This document shows positions 45,476 through 56,528 of a stretch of 64,000 bases of DNA, piece by piece. The notes below the pieces were generated by a model that was not told the origin of the DNA, ran no database searches, and worked only from the letters and a program-made list of their open reading frames with translations. This DNA is from Thereva unica (Eukaryota > Arthropoda > Insecta > Diptera > Therevidae): contig OX465282.1 in NCBI GenBank assembly GCA_949987705.1, forward strand, positions 126,190,310 to 126,254,309, written 5' to 3'. Every line of letters starts with the position of its first letter. Within the stretch, counting starts at the first letter, position 1. The translations under genes were made by a program, and so were the position numbers.

Positions 45476-47091
45476 ACTTTAGAGTATTTAGTTACCGTCG
45501 GGCTTAATTTCGATTTGTGTAGAGGATAGTTGTACGATAATGCGTCCAATATGTCCGGTATATATAATGCAATGCAGCAGGCATTTTTAGAGGAAAATCC
45601 TTTTGCGTGTTATATACCGTGTTCTGCTCACTCATTGAATTTAGTTGGACAATCTTCTGTGGCGTCGTGCTTAGAAGCAGTGATTTTTTGGTATAATTCA
45701 TGCTATTTATGTATTCTTCGCAGGTTCAACGAATCGATGAGCTCGGCTTGACGCATGTTTAGGTCCAAACGCTCTAACCGTAAAGCAATTGTCAACAACT
45801 CGCTGGAAAGGCTGTGTCAGCCGTTTCGACGAACTATGATAAAATAACTGATACTCTACAAAAGATCGTGATCTCGACGGCGATACTCGAAACCAAGCAT
45901 CAAGTTTAGTAAAGAGTATAGAGAATTTGGTATTCGTTTTCATGGTGGGTTTTTGGGGATCAGTCATTCACGAATTTGAAAAAGTATCAGCTACTTTAAA
46001 AAATCCGTCGATTTCTCTTGAAACAAGTGCGAACTAGTACACTGCGTTAATTACGTTCGTCGAGAATTATCGTTATGACTTTCGGGATATCGAAGCCAAA
46101 GCGGAGGAGCTTGTTACTGGTTCTGATTATAAAACGAGCACACAATGTAACGAAGGGCCTGCTCAAGATGCGCTTGAAAATCTGTCTCCGCGTGATAGTT
46201 TTCGGATTAAATCGTTTCTTCCCATGATCGATTCTTTGAAAACCAACTTGCAACAACGTGCTACGGCATACACTGATATCACAGAAGAGATAGAAAATCA
46301 CAGAAAGTTTAGAAAGACTGATAGAAGACTATCCAAATGATGTTAACATGAACATTTACTATGTTTACATGCATACTTGAAGTCGGCTTCAAGTAGACTT
46401 GAAAGTCATGTAACCTCAGATCGATTTCAAGTAAGCTTGACTCAAATAGATCCGAAAGTTTTGTCGCATGGACTTGAACTAAACCACGTAATCTCTGCTT
46501 CAGCGCTTGAGTTTTGAAATTTGTTCTCCGCTGATGTGCAATTTTCCTCCATTGCAATTCACTTAATAAATTTATTTTTTTATATTAGCTGCACATAAAT
46601 GAGAAAAAACTTTTTTCCATCACTCTTTTCGTGCAAACTTATGTGAAGTGTCAAGTATATTTCAAGCCAGCTTGAAGTCAAGTTCTAAAATAGGCAAGCT
46701 GTCGTCGCGGATTAAACTGTCAGTTCAAGTTCAAGTCAAGTCCTCAGGCCGACATGCAATCGTAGTAATTGTGACTGGAATTCAAAATTTTCATATCTAT
46801 GTGAAACAGGTATACGGAAACGAGCCTTGTAAAACATTCGTTAAATTGTACCAAATCATTTTCAAGGATGAATTGTTTTCAGCGTTTCCAAATGTTGAAT
46901 GCCTCATCAAGCTATTCCTTACACTACCGATGACTAATAGTACAGGAGAGAAATCGTCCAGCGCATTGAAAAGCGTCAAAAATTATATACTCTCATCGAT
47001 GTGCCAAGAAAAAGTAAGCGATTTGGGCTTACTGTTTATCGAAAAAGACAATCTTCAAAAACTTGACTTTGACTTAGTTAGTAAATTATAA
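45476..47091 (+). pseudogene. ZMYM1-like hAT transposase relic
   Basis: The frame reads TLEYLVTVGLNFDLCRG, a stop, LYDNASNMSGIYNAMQQAF and ACYIPCSAHSLNLVGQSS, matching the R-Q-YDNASNMSG----Q and (Y/F)-PC-AHSLNLV motifs of ZMYM1-like hAT proteins, which carry the second catalytic Asp. Next come LTVKQLSTTRWKG, then FEKVSATLKNPSISLETSAN in another frame, then FRIKSFLPMIDSLKTNLQQR. The C-terminal dimerisation domain (46815-47091) is VECLIKLFLTLPMTNSTGEK, SSSALKSVKNYILSSM and LGLLFIEKDNLQKLDFD, with a stop. At least four frame changes or stops and a 0.4 kb insertion (46.35-46.76 kb) inactivate it. Confidence 0.85.
46350..46760. mobile_element. Insertion rich in CTTGAA/TTCAAG in the hAT transposase
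   Basis: The segment between the middle and C-terminal parts of the transposase is unrelated to hAT. Both ends are crowded with CTTGAA and its complement, for example ACTTGAAGTCGGCTTCAAG near 46378 and TTTCAAGCCAGCTTGAAGTC near 46660. This inverted, motif-rich structure suggests a MITE, but the exact termini and target duplication could not be fixed. Confidence 0.45.
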
Positions 47092-47559
47092 TATAAGTAA
47101 ACTTAATAATTGCAAAATCAACTGGATATTTATTATTTAAAAATATGGGGGGGGGGTGTTTAATTTTAGAATGAGGCCCCGAAAACCAGAGGTTGCTTGG
47201 GGCCCCGTCATAGGTAAATCCGATCCTATCACGCTTACTGGATTACTCATTACTTAATATAAGTTTTTAACAATACATATACATACATGTTATAAATTCT
47301 TGACTCAGTCCACACATTTTTTCTACTCTTTGCATAGCCCCGCTAAATATTTCAATCAATATGGTATAATTTTTCGCATTAATTGCCTCTCAAAATTGAT
47401 ATTTGAGTTTGAATCTACATTAACCAAAGTCCCTCTAACATTTTACATGCTCTCTTCCGAAATCTAACGAGGATAATATCCCTTTTGGCCCCTCGATCCA
47501 CAACTGGTCGGTCCACCGTCCCCGTTGTTAAATCTGAATTTTAATTGAAACCTATTTCA

Positions 47560-48135
47560 AAGAAAACCAAACTCTCTCTCAATAATATTCAAATTTTGCG
47601 ATGGCAGAAGGCATTTCATGGCCTGCACACTGTGACCCCAAACTACTTTAATCCTGTTTTCACGGCTTGCTTCGCATCGACCTGCTATTGAAAGATTACC
47701 TCCTGGGATTCTCTTTTAACAATGGCCCTAAAATACCTTTATAATATAGTGCGTCGGTAATTTTCCTGCGTTCGATGCAGTTTTCCTAATTTTGTACCCG
47801 TTGTACATTTCCACATCATCAAGCTGCCTCTTGTGGGCTTCGTTGTCCTTTCTGGTACCTCTTGTTTGGTATTAACCACATCTAATCTGGCCCTTTGAAA
47901 TTAATTTTGCTTTCATCGGAGTAAACAATATCGCTCTAGTTTAGGTGAATGCAATTTTGGTAAGCTTGATCCTTTATACTGCTGGTGGCTTTGTGTGGTG
48001 GTAATCGCTGCTTTATTAGCTTCATCATTTTCAACGGGCAGTTGTGGAGAAGTATTTTTGAATATATTCTAAAGGATGTCCTCTTTTGGACAAGCGTTTT
48101 CCTATAATAGCTTTTCAATGTCGATAACAAGCCAT
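47560..48135 (-). pseudogene. Tc1-like transposase relic
   Basis: On the minus strand a frame from 48130 reads MLSTLKSYYRKTLVQKRTSF and, after a stop, SDIVYSDESKINFKGPD, then MWLIPNKRYQKGQ, followed after a frame change by ITDALYYKGILGPLLKENPR. The order W--V-FSDESKF---G-DG------P--RY and --Y--IL---LLP matches Tc1 transposases; the SDESK motif holds a catalytic Asp. The VWGC and QQDNDPKHT segments are not recognisable, and there are multiple stops. No terminal inverted repeats were linked to it. Confidence 0.6.
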
Positions 48136-48586
48136 GTTGTAATTTCTCGTTCCAAAAGTTGTACAGAAAGTTGTTTCAATTGATTTTCAAAAAGAAAAAC
48201 TAAAAAGTTTAGTCAATGTTTTGCATTAACAATCACTACACAAAATTAGTTGCGATATATTGTGTGCTGTGTATTCATGTTTGCCACAACCTCCGTTTGA
48301 ACAAAATCTGTAAAAAGACATTAAAACTTTTTTAACACAAGGCCTTGCAGCACACGGTTATTTTTCGACGTCATTTTGCGTATGACACGATTACAAAATT
48401 ATTTTGTAAGAGGTACATCGTTTTTCGTTTTGAACCAGTAGAATGTCCCACGTCTACTTACGGCCCTCCTCATTTGAAGTGGGACTCCTAAAGATATCTG
48501 GAGCAATGAAGCTATAAATACTTTGTATGAGCTGTTTCGTCAGTCTCCTCAAACACCCAATGATATTGCCAGTATATCTTCCATAT
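48136..48586. other. No recognisable gene
   Basis: Sequence between the Tc1-like relic and the left hairpin arm. No protein similarity or repeat boundary is seen apart from CAGTATAT at 48570, which also borders the right arm. Confidence 0.35.
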
Positions 48587-49078
48587 GGGTAATTCTTTTA
48601 CAAACCGAACACTTTCTGACCGACCCCTCTTCGATTTGTCTGAAACTTTTTTTACGGGTTCTATATCGAAAAATAAGATATACGTGTCCGAGGATTTTCC
48701 CATTTTTTATTTTTATTTTTTTTTACGGGGGGTGGAAAATTCGAGATTTTCGTGATTTTTGGATTGAAGACCTATTTTCAAAAATTCATAACTCCGGTTC
48801 TATTTGAGCTAGAAAAAACATTTTTTTTTTAAATTAAAGGTAAAAGAGGGAATTTTAAGGAAAAAAATATTTCAAGAAAATTTATGACAATTTTTCCATT
48901 GTTATTAGCAATTTAAATGTAAAAATCGATATTTAACACTGTTCCCCACCTCGTAGCACTTTTTAAATATAACCATTGTATTCTACGTTAAATTTTACAT
49001 TGAAAATGCTTTTTTAAAAAATGGAGAAAAGATGGTTTCTATTGGAGAAAACCCAAATAAACAAGCGCGACATGTTTG
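48587..49078 (+). repeat. Left arm of a 492-bp inverted repeat
   Basis: This block is nearly identical, inverted, to 51532-52023, with only scattered single-base changes and one-base length differences in homopolymers. It runs from GGGTAATTCTTTTACAAACC to AAGCGCGACATGTTTG. It contains phrases such as ACTCCGGTTCTATTTGAGC and no convincing gene; the frame at 48523-48807 recurs in the other arm only because the DNA does. Outside the arm, the left side has a 9-base difference (CTTCCATAT) relative to the right border. Confidence 0.95.
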
Positions 49079-50205
49079 TTAATACAAGATGTGCAGTCAG
49101 AATACAAGGAGAATTGATGGAATCCTTCCCAGTCAAGCAAGGCTTAAAGCAGGGCGATGGGCTGGCACCCATGCTATTTAATCTCTGCCTAGAAGGAGTA
49201 ATTCGCAAGGTTAACATTGATGCGAACGCAACACTGCTTAACAAATCCAAACAGTTGGCAGGATATGCCGACGACATAAACTGCCTTGCCAGATCACTGT
49301 CATACCTTAGAGAAGTATTCACAGAATTAGAAGATGGAGCTAAACATATAGGGCTGCAAATAAATGCAGACAAGAGCAAGATTCTAATTCAGTCAAGGGT
49401 GGAAAGAAAAGGAAGAAACCACAATACCACCTGGGGGGAATATAACTTCGAACGGGTAAACCAATTTAACTACCTGGGGTCAACAGTCAGCGAAGACAAC
49501 GATGAAACGATAGACGTACAAAGAAGAATAAACGCCGCAAACAGAACATACTTCTCACTACTGCCCGTAATGAAATCCAGAGACATCCACAGAAAAACTA
49601 AAATAAGAATCTACAAAACCATCATACGTACAGTAGCTACGTATGGATGTGAAGCTTGGAGTATCTCCCAGAAATCCGCAGACAAGCTGGATATATTTGA
49701 GAGGAAGGTTCTCCGAAGGATATACGGCCCAATCAATGAAGACAGTGCATGGAGAATACGCTACAATCACAAATTGTACGACTTATACAAAGAATGTAAA
49801 CTTTCGACCCATGCCAAACTACTACGTTTACGTTGGGCCGGCCATGTCCAAATAATGGATGACTCAAGGATACCAAAAAAAGCCCTGTATCTACTACCAG
49901 ATGGCAAAAGACCAGTTGGCAAACCACGGTTAAGGTGGGAAGATAGGGCGCTTTCAGTAATGCAGGATGCATGCGCAATTGACTTATTCAGTCATTGAAA
50001 GCTTCACACTTTCAATTGCTGAATAAGTCATTTTTGCACGCATCCTGCGTTACTGAAAGCGCCCATAATGTTAAGGTCGATGCAGCAAAACTGCTCAACA
50101 CAAGAAACTGGAGACAAGCTGCGGAGCAGAGAGACGTCTGGAGGAAGAAGCTGATGGAGGCCAAGGCTCGAATTGGGCTGTAGAGCCATCGAAGAAGAAG
50201 AAGAA
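49079..50205 (+). pseudogene. LINE reverse transcriptase (C-terminal 2/3), split by a MITE
   Basis: After the hairpin arm the frame gives NTRCAVRIQGELMESFPVKQ, GLKQGDGLAPMLFNL, then YADDINCLARS (the catalytic box), LQINADKSKILIQSR, FNYLGSTVSEDNDE, YGCEAWSISQK, ERKVLRRIYGP, LRWAGHVQIMDD and GKPRLRWED at 49944. A 119-bp palindrome plus 3-bp duplication then interrupts it, and the same frame resumes at 50067 with NVKVDAAKLLNTRNWRQAAE and ends KLMEAKARIGL with a stop at 50183 and a (GAA)n tail at 50198-50208. Apart from the insertion there is no stop in the catalytic part, so this is the youngest-looking LINE here. The N-terminal endonuclease is missing: the copy is 5'-truncated at or beside the arm. 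The Met at 49021 lies in arm DNA and is not a real start. Confidence 0.9.
49946..50064. mobile_element. 119-bp palindromic MITE with ATA duplication
   Basis: The two halves are near-perfect inverted copies, from GGGCGCTTTCAGTAATGCAG inward to a short loop around CTTCACACTTT. ATA at 49943-49945 is repeated at 50065-50067. Removing 122 bp (element plus one ATA) restores the LINE frame exactly (WED then NVKVDA). A 3-bp target and GGGCG-type ends suggest PIF/Harbinger, but this is not proven. Confidence 0.9.
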
Positions 50206-50211
50206 GAAGTG

Positions 50212-50910
50212 ACAACATTCTATCCGTCTCAACCTATAGAGTTATGGGGCAAATACACGGAGGACATGTCTGAAGATATATTCTATGGTGTACAAAATAT
50301 ATTGCACAATTTGTAAATAACAATGTGTGATGAAATATACGACAAAGGACTGATTTTCATTGAGGATATGTGCATTACGATAGCAAATAAACTATTAATT
50401 CAGGTTGGCATAGATGTGCGAATCGACCCTTGCACGAAGCGTTCGATCAAAAACTGAACCAAGAGCATCATCATCGATCGAAATGCGCTGCAAGAAGCGA
50501 TCCAATCTACTGTACCATTGCTGAATGATCAACAAAGAAATGCTTACGAAACATTGAAGTGGACGTGAACAACCGCACTGGTCGGATCTCTTTCCTGGAT
50601 GGGTGGAACAGGAAAAACATTCGGTATTTCGCTGATTCGGACCATAATTCCATCGCGAGCTGACGTTGCACTACCTTTCGCATCATCCAGAGTAGCACGG
50701 ACGATATTAGACGGAGGACGTACTGCACATTCCGCACTCAAATTGCCATTGAATTTGAAAACAACGGAAACAACAAGGTGCAACAGCCCCTGGAACAGTG
50801 CTATAGGAAAATTGTTGATTGAATGCAAACTGATTGTTTGGACAAATGTACAATAGCGCACAAGAAATCAATTGAAGCACTAAAGTTCTCACTGCCAAGC
50901 TTCAATCGTA
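50212..50910 (+). pseudogene. Helitron helicase relic
   Basis: The first part reads YPSQPIELWGKYTEDMSEDI and MCDEIYDKGLIFIEDMCITI, typical of the region just before the Pif1-like helicase of Helitron RepHel proteins. It is followed by LLNDQQRNAYETLKW and the Walker A loop MGGTGKTFGISLIRTI (ATG at 50599). Next come ASSRVARTILDGGRTAHSAL (motif with GGRTAHS) and LPLNLKTTETTRCN, then CKLIVW and, in another frame, TIAHKKSIEALKFSLPSF. Stops and frameshifts break it. The Rep nuclease domain and Helitron termini are not seen. It sits between two LINE pieces inside the large inverted repeat. Confidence 0.88.
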
Positions 50911-50929
50911 TGTTAAATTTGCGACCTTC

Positions 50930-51365
50930 GAGGTCCGTTTGAACTCACTCGAGACTCGCCTAATAGCCCGCATTGATGAGGTATGTAATACTTTAAATAT
51001 TCAAATCGCAGAACTGAGAGACGATGTGGAAAAAGTTCAACATGACATCGCCCTAGTTTAGAACAAATTAGAGGATCTACGCCGGCAGTTACGACTCCAG
51101 GACCTGGGCCGGCGTAATAAAATCGACGAACTGCGGGAAATCTTACATGGGTCCAACATTCACATCTTACTGGTCTCTGAGGCCTCATTACGCGATCATG
51201 TTCCTTCAATATCCATTTCACTGAAGTCCCTGTCTATGTTAAGAACGGTCTCCGGTCTTTCAAGATAAAACAATCCATATCCAATGCCCTGGAATTCCTT
51301 AACGTTGAAATTATGTGCGGTGTTAGGAAATGCCTCGCGGCTGTGATTTACTGTTCAAAAAAAGT
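50930..51365 (+). pseudogene. Jockey-like ORF1 end and endonuclease start
   Basis: The plus strand starts with a coiled-coil-like stretch (VCNTLNIQIAELRDDVEKVQ then KLEDLRRQLRLQ), passes into NKIDELREILHGSNIHILLV and SEASLRDH, then in another frame PVYVKNGLRSFKIKQSIS and VEIMCGVRKCLAAVIYC. NGLR-K-DEL---L---NIDI-L-SETHL followed by a V-IK--I-H-------EAT-V-V segment is the start of Jockey-type endonuclease domains, here with SETH altered to SEAS. The remainder of ORF2 is absent: the fragment stops about 170 bp before the right hairpin arm. Confidence 0.65.
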
Positions 51366-51531
51366 TGTTAAAATTTTCAAGTGAAATATATAATACACCT
51401 AATCCTTCATGAAGCCTTATTCACTAATAAATAACATAATTTTCTTACAAAAATGTTTACTGCTGATAATATAATAGAAAAAATAGTATGAGGCGGCAAA
51501 AATGTGGCTTCTAGGTATTGCAACCAGCACG

Positions 51532-52023
51532 CAAACATGTCGCGCTTGTTTATTTGGTTTTTCTCCAATAGAAACCATCTTTTCTCCATTTTTTAAAAAA
51601 GCATTTTCAATGTAAAATTTAACGTAGAATACAATGGTTATATTTAAAAAATGCTACGAGGTGGGGAACAGTGTTAAATATCGATTTTTACATTTAAATT
51701 GCTAATAACAATGGAAAAATTGTCATAAATTTCCTTGAAATATTTTTTTCCTTAAAATTCCCTCTTTTACCTTTAATTTAAAAAAATGTTTTTTCTAGCT
51801 CAAATAGAACCGGAGTTATGAATTTTTGAAAATAGGTCTTCAATCCAAAAATCACGAAAATCTCGAATTTTCCACCCCCCGTAAAAAAAATAAAAATAAA
51901 AAATGGGAAAATCCTCGGACACGTATATCTTATTTTTCGATATAGAACCCGTAAAAAAAGTTTCAGACAAATCGAAGAGGGGTCGGTCAGAAAGTGTTCG
52001 GTTTGTAAAAGAATTACCCATAT
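51532..52023 (-). repeat. Right arm of the 492-bp inverted repeat
   Basis: Reverse complement of 48587-49078, nearly identical to it. It begins CAAACATGTCGCGCTTGTTT and ends at GAATTACCC. High identity over 492 bp indicates that the two arms are recent relative to the degraded Helitron and Jockey pieces between them, or that they are homogenised by gene conversion. Confidence 0.95.
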
Positions 52024-52029
52024 ACTGAA

Positions 52030-55000
52030 TTTGCCTATAACTGAGCTAAGTCGGTTTTGAGCCACTTGTGGATTTGTGTTTTGGCTAAAGCTTTTTTGAT
52101 GTGGTGGTGGCCGCCTGGGATCTGAGCTTTATTCAGGACAACAACTATTGGGTGAGCTTTGGGTTTTAGGTAAGCTTTAATATTTCATAAATGACTTGGG
52201 TGAACATTAGTATTCTGGACTGCAACTAGATATCTGGGAGAGCTTAGAAACTTTTGGGGTTTTCAGTAGTGAGCTTTTGGAAATAATAGGGTTTTGCTTG
52301 TAGCACCAGCCGCATAGGGCTATGGCATAAAATATGCTAAAATATGATAGATGCCAATTTCATCAATACAGGTGAAATTCCATTTTTGCATGATGTATAC
52401 TTCTATACAAACCGAACCTTTATCCGAATTCTCTACATTTGTTTTTGATGATTCCATGCAGTTTTTTTTTAGATCCTCCTAAAACCGTGCTTTCCTTCAA
52501 TGTTCGTCGAGAGCTGGCAGATTAAGTCGAGCTGTTGAAGTTGACGTGGTGATGCTTTTTTGGATTACTACAAGAAGTTTTCTGACAAACATGCTGTAAT
52601 ACTTTTCAGTGATCGTGGGCTTCCGTAAAAAAAAGGGTATTGCAAATCTATCCACAACTTAATGTAGTGCTGCACCTATGGCGCAATCTGATGCAATGAC
52701 GTGAAACGCTTGTAAGTCGTTTGGATGCTTGTCCTTTTAAGCTGCTCTTACACTAACGCCGCATATGTATGTATTTCTCACCTCTTTCCCTACTTAAACT
52801 ATTGGTATGACAAGTCGATCACGACACATTTTTGTGATAAAAAGTACATCTTGTATTATATAAAGTTGGCCACCCCTGTATAGCTCGTTATTATCGCAAC
52901 CTAAATTAAACTAACCTTAGCACTGATGGCAAAGGTCACTCAAGGGACAAACCCACTGCCCAAGGGCGAAAGATCATATTGAAGCTCCCATTGAAATTTT
53001 CAAAATTCAATGTTTCAATTTCTACGTTTACTCGCGACATCTGCTTGTAGTCGAAAATCTTAATGTTTACCAAAGAAATATTTGGAATATTAAAGTTCAC
53101 CCAACTTCCAAATATCACCGCAAAGGTGGTTGTCCTGAATAAAAATCATACCCGAGTCTGCCACCACTTCCAAAAATCTTTAGGCAAGACGCAAACCTAC
53201 ACTTGGTTTTGAACCGGCTTGGCTCCACTACTCATAAGCTGATGTTTTATCACTAAAAAGATCTTATTGAAGCATCGCATATACTGTAAATTGATCCGCG
53301 GATGAAAACGTGCAGAAAACTCAAATAATACCTGGATAACGGACAATAAATTGCAGTGAACAACATATTTCCGCTCAGAAAAGCTACAATTAGCTTCAAC
53401 ACATATAATCCAAAGTGACCTAAATACATTTCACTAAAGAGACTAGAGTTTCGAACTAAATAGAAGCCACAAAATTGAATTGCACATTTCACCCAGAAAA
53501 ACTATTCAATTAACACAACAGCAAATTATGGCGTAGGTCTTGCTCTTTTCCATAATTCTGAAATGATACGAGCGCACAGACGACGACGAGCAGCAAAGTA
53601 ATCCAAGCCTCGTCTACCAACGAAACTAATTCCTAAAATTGCGGTGTCCGCCCACTTCAAAGTTACCAGACCAAACCAAGCTCTAAAAGCGGCAACTTGC
53701 TTCGCACACCAAATAAAGTTTCGCTCTCTAAATTCATTTTCCCGCCGTGGAAATGACCAGGTGAAAAATGTTCTCTTGTTTTGTAAAGTTTTTGCCGGCG
53801 CCCTTAGCACCTGGGAAATTCTGTAGGCATACTTGAAGAGGATGTTTTCATTTCACAGTCGATTGAGCTAGTTCTGTTCTGGAGTAATTTGTGCAATGTC
53901 TTAACATTTTACGATGGAAGATCAAAGCGCTTCGCAGCATGGAATGGGATCAAACTTCGGGGGTTTACATGCTGCAAAAGCGATTATTGTTTACATTAAG
54001 AGCAAGTGTGTAAACTCGGAGAACACAAGGCAATAGAAATGTCCTGAATGTGCTGAAACAATATTCCCGGAATCACATGGCTTGACATAGTTTCAAGGAG
54101 TCTGCTATTTCTTGAGGCTGAGTTCACTCAGTTGTGGTGTTATTGGAGCGTGTAAATAACAACAGTCGCAATGTAAACTCGACCGCACTATTGTCATCTT
54201 GTTGCGATCATGGGCCGACTCTGCTCGTCACAATCTGTCTTCTGCTTTGTTCGCTTTGTGTGCGTTGTTTTAAAGTTATATTAGCGAAGATTAAATATTT
54301 AATAAGATGTCTTCGAGGAATGAATTAGAATTGATTGAAGGAGCCGGATTCAAACTTGAGTAAACACTCAGGATTTTTACGTGGGGCATATTTATATGGA
54401 AAGACTCCGGGAGCAGGATGCCAGGCATTTTGGGGACGGAACTGTAATTAAGCGTTTGAGACGATTAACGACTTTGATTCCACCTACCTGGAATTGCTTC
54501 CCTTGTCATTATGTGGTAGATTTAACGAAAGAAAGTTAATACATCCTTAATGCGAGCATCGAGCCGAGTCTTTGAATTTCATCGGCGTTGTTCCGCCATT
54601 GTTAGGTTATTGAAAATCCTGCCAACGATCGATTTCCTGACGTAACGAACCAAGAGAGAGAGTGAGTGGCCTTTCGACTGCTGGTGCTCCTTTATTAAGT
54701 CTTTCTAATTCAGAAGGGCGCGTATGTCGGAAGGAATCCCTTTGAAAAAAAAAATCTTTATTAAGTCCTTTAGAAACACAACAAAAAAAAACAGGAAAAT
54801 ATAATGAAGACGATTCTTATATTGCTCCCCCGTTGTAGCTCATTATAGAGAATAAACTTTAAGCGTTAGAAGCAACCTTTGAAGCGCTTCAGCATGCCTT
54901 CCACATAGGCAACAACTTCAGCTTCTTTTCATCGCAAGGGCCAACTAATTGAGGGTGCTCCGCACATTTATGTAGCAGCTTAAAGATATTTTCGCATGGT

Positions 55001-56170
55001 AAATTAAATTTTATTAAGGAACGAATACGTTAGGACTTCCCTATCATTAATTCCGACAACATGGGGATGGCTGACTGTGACTACGGTGGGAATAAAATTC
55101 GGAAACAAAAGACACTTGACGGAATTGGGTAAGGTCGATTGTGCTACGGTGTACACTACTACCATATAATATAATACTCTGCTCCCTCTGCCCGGCCTCG
55201 TCGATGATGATGATTTAGGCACAGCTCGTAAGATGATATCGGCCCGAAAGTATAAGGGCCCAACTGTATTGTGAGCCTCTTCCGTGATGGTCTTGCATTC
55301 ATTTATAACAGAGGAAAATCTTTTTGTTGTTATTAGACCGGAAATGTTTTTATTTCGTTTTATCGTTTTGGGGTTGGGTTCAGAGTTTAATAATAAAAGT
55401 CGATATACTTATGTATGGCTGTATGTGTTTTTTTTTTGTATGCATTGAAAGAAGAAACTGGTCAAGGTGAACATGATCTCTTATGGGTTTTATGGCTCAA
55501 GTTAAATGAAGTGATATTTGATCTTTTGATGGATTTATTACTTTTTTTTGTTATTACTGCTAAATATTATGACAGCATAAATTTGAATTGTATACTTTAT
55601 GTTAAGGTAATCCCTTCCGGTATCCATCAAAAACATGCGGAGTTTTATCTTTTTTTGTATTGTTTAATATGTTAAAAAATCATTAGCGTAGAACCGATTA
55701 TTATCTATAATGTGGTGCCCACAACCAATCTTTAACAATTTTTAGAGCCAAATCGGATAAAAAACACTTATTCATCTGTACATTCAGGATGCCCTTCAAA
55801 TCTTTTTTCATTTAAAAAACCCAAACTTAGGAATCATCCTATGTACTACCAATCCATCATATCGTTCCGATCGTAGTACAATGTCTAGTTGTTAGCTTAG
55901 TATGAACGATTGACGAGGATAGGATACGTTAGAGGTCTGGAGGTTGCTCGACAAGAATGCGAGGAACCTTGCGTTTGAACTCTTGTTCCAATGTCTATTT
56001 GTTCTATTTAATAAGCAAACTGCAATACCATAGCGTTCGCGTGTGTTAGTGAGCCGAGCTACAAGCGCCTTGAGACTTCTGATCTCATTAAACTATATAT
56101 AGTCAAAAGACTTATGGATGTCCTCAACGGCATCCCAGACTTTTCAATTTGCCATGTATCCGACTGATTA
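52030..56170. other. No recognisable gene
   Basis: No transposon protein or clean terminal repeat was found in this 4.1 kb. Frames at 53526-53810 (minus), 54134-54328 (plus) and 55415-55675 (plus) have no domain I recognise. The phrase AAAGTTGGCCACCCCTGTATA at 52862 resembles the outer end of a TA-targeted element but has no partner. Confidence 0.35.
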
Positions 56171-56179
56171 ACCGGTAGG

Positions 56180-56479
56180 TCAGCGTTTGAAAATGGTACA
56201 ACGGCTGGTGTTGCAGGGCCCCAACTCCAAGGTCTCGATTACAATAGGTGTCTCTCTGCTCTCCAGACTGAAATACATGTCATTGAGAGCTGTACTAGAA
56301 TCAACCTTGTAAAAGGTTTGCGAAGCGCCAACATTAGAATTTTTTCGAACAGTGTCGCTGCCATCAAGGCAAAATAGTTGGAAGAGTTCTTTGACATTCT
56401 GCTGTTTTCCCGGATCCTGGGGTATCGAGAGCAATAAGGCTGCGGTAAACTTCGCGTATGAGGGGTATGACATGCTCAT
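56180..56479 (-). other. Unrecognised 99-codon open frame
   Basis: A minus-strand frame starts MSMSYPSYAKFTAALLLSIP and ends at 56180. Its composition is protein-like (mixed, no low complexity), but I do not recognise it. On the other side of the hAT insertion, minus-strand 58203-58038 is open for 55 codons (SLTGNPNESIDRFEDFGLIA...), so the hAT element may have landed in one larger coding or pseudogene region. The two stretches do not join in frame, because stops lie between 56480 and 56520. Confidence 0.3.
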
Positions 56480-56528
56480 CTAAATTCTATCAATCTAAAA
56501 TCTTTCTATCGCATTTGATGGTCCTGAA

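Larger units (their letters stand above)
42600..47233 (+). mobile_element. hAT element (ZMYM1-like) with later insertions
   Basis: The left end at 42600 reads CAGTGGCGGATTTACC followed by GCTTGGGGCCCC. The right end, read inward, has CGGATTTACC and then GGGGCCCCAAGC, so the terminal region is an imperfect inverted repeat. Flanking 8-mers CTTATTGG (42592-42599) and CTTACTGG (47234-47241) match at 7 of 8. Both features fit the hAT superfamily. The interior holds, in order, an (AT)27 tract, the eight-base array, a LINE 3' fragment and the transposase relic. The outermost right bases are altered relative to the left, so the exact right border carries a few bases of doubt. Confidence 0.8.

Noticed and set aside
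48523..48807. 94-codon frame repeated at 51778-52065 on the other strand, as a conserved gene
   Set aside because: Conservation follows the DNA of the two hairpin arms, including homopolymers, and the frames differ after an indel; nothing shows protein-level constraint.
49021..49078. Met at 49021 as the start of the LINE protein
   Set aside because: The first 19 codons lie in the hairpin arm, which occurs again at 51.5 kb without the LINE; the LINE part starts at about 49079.
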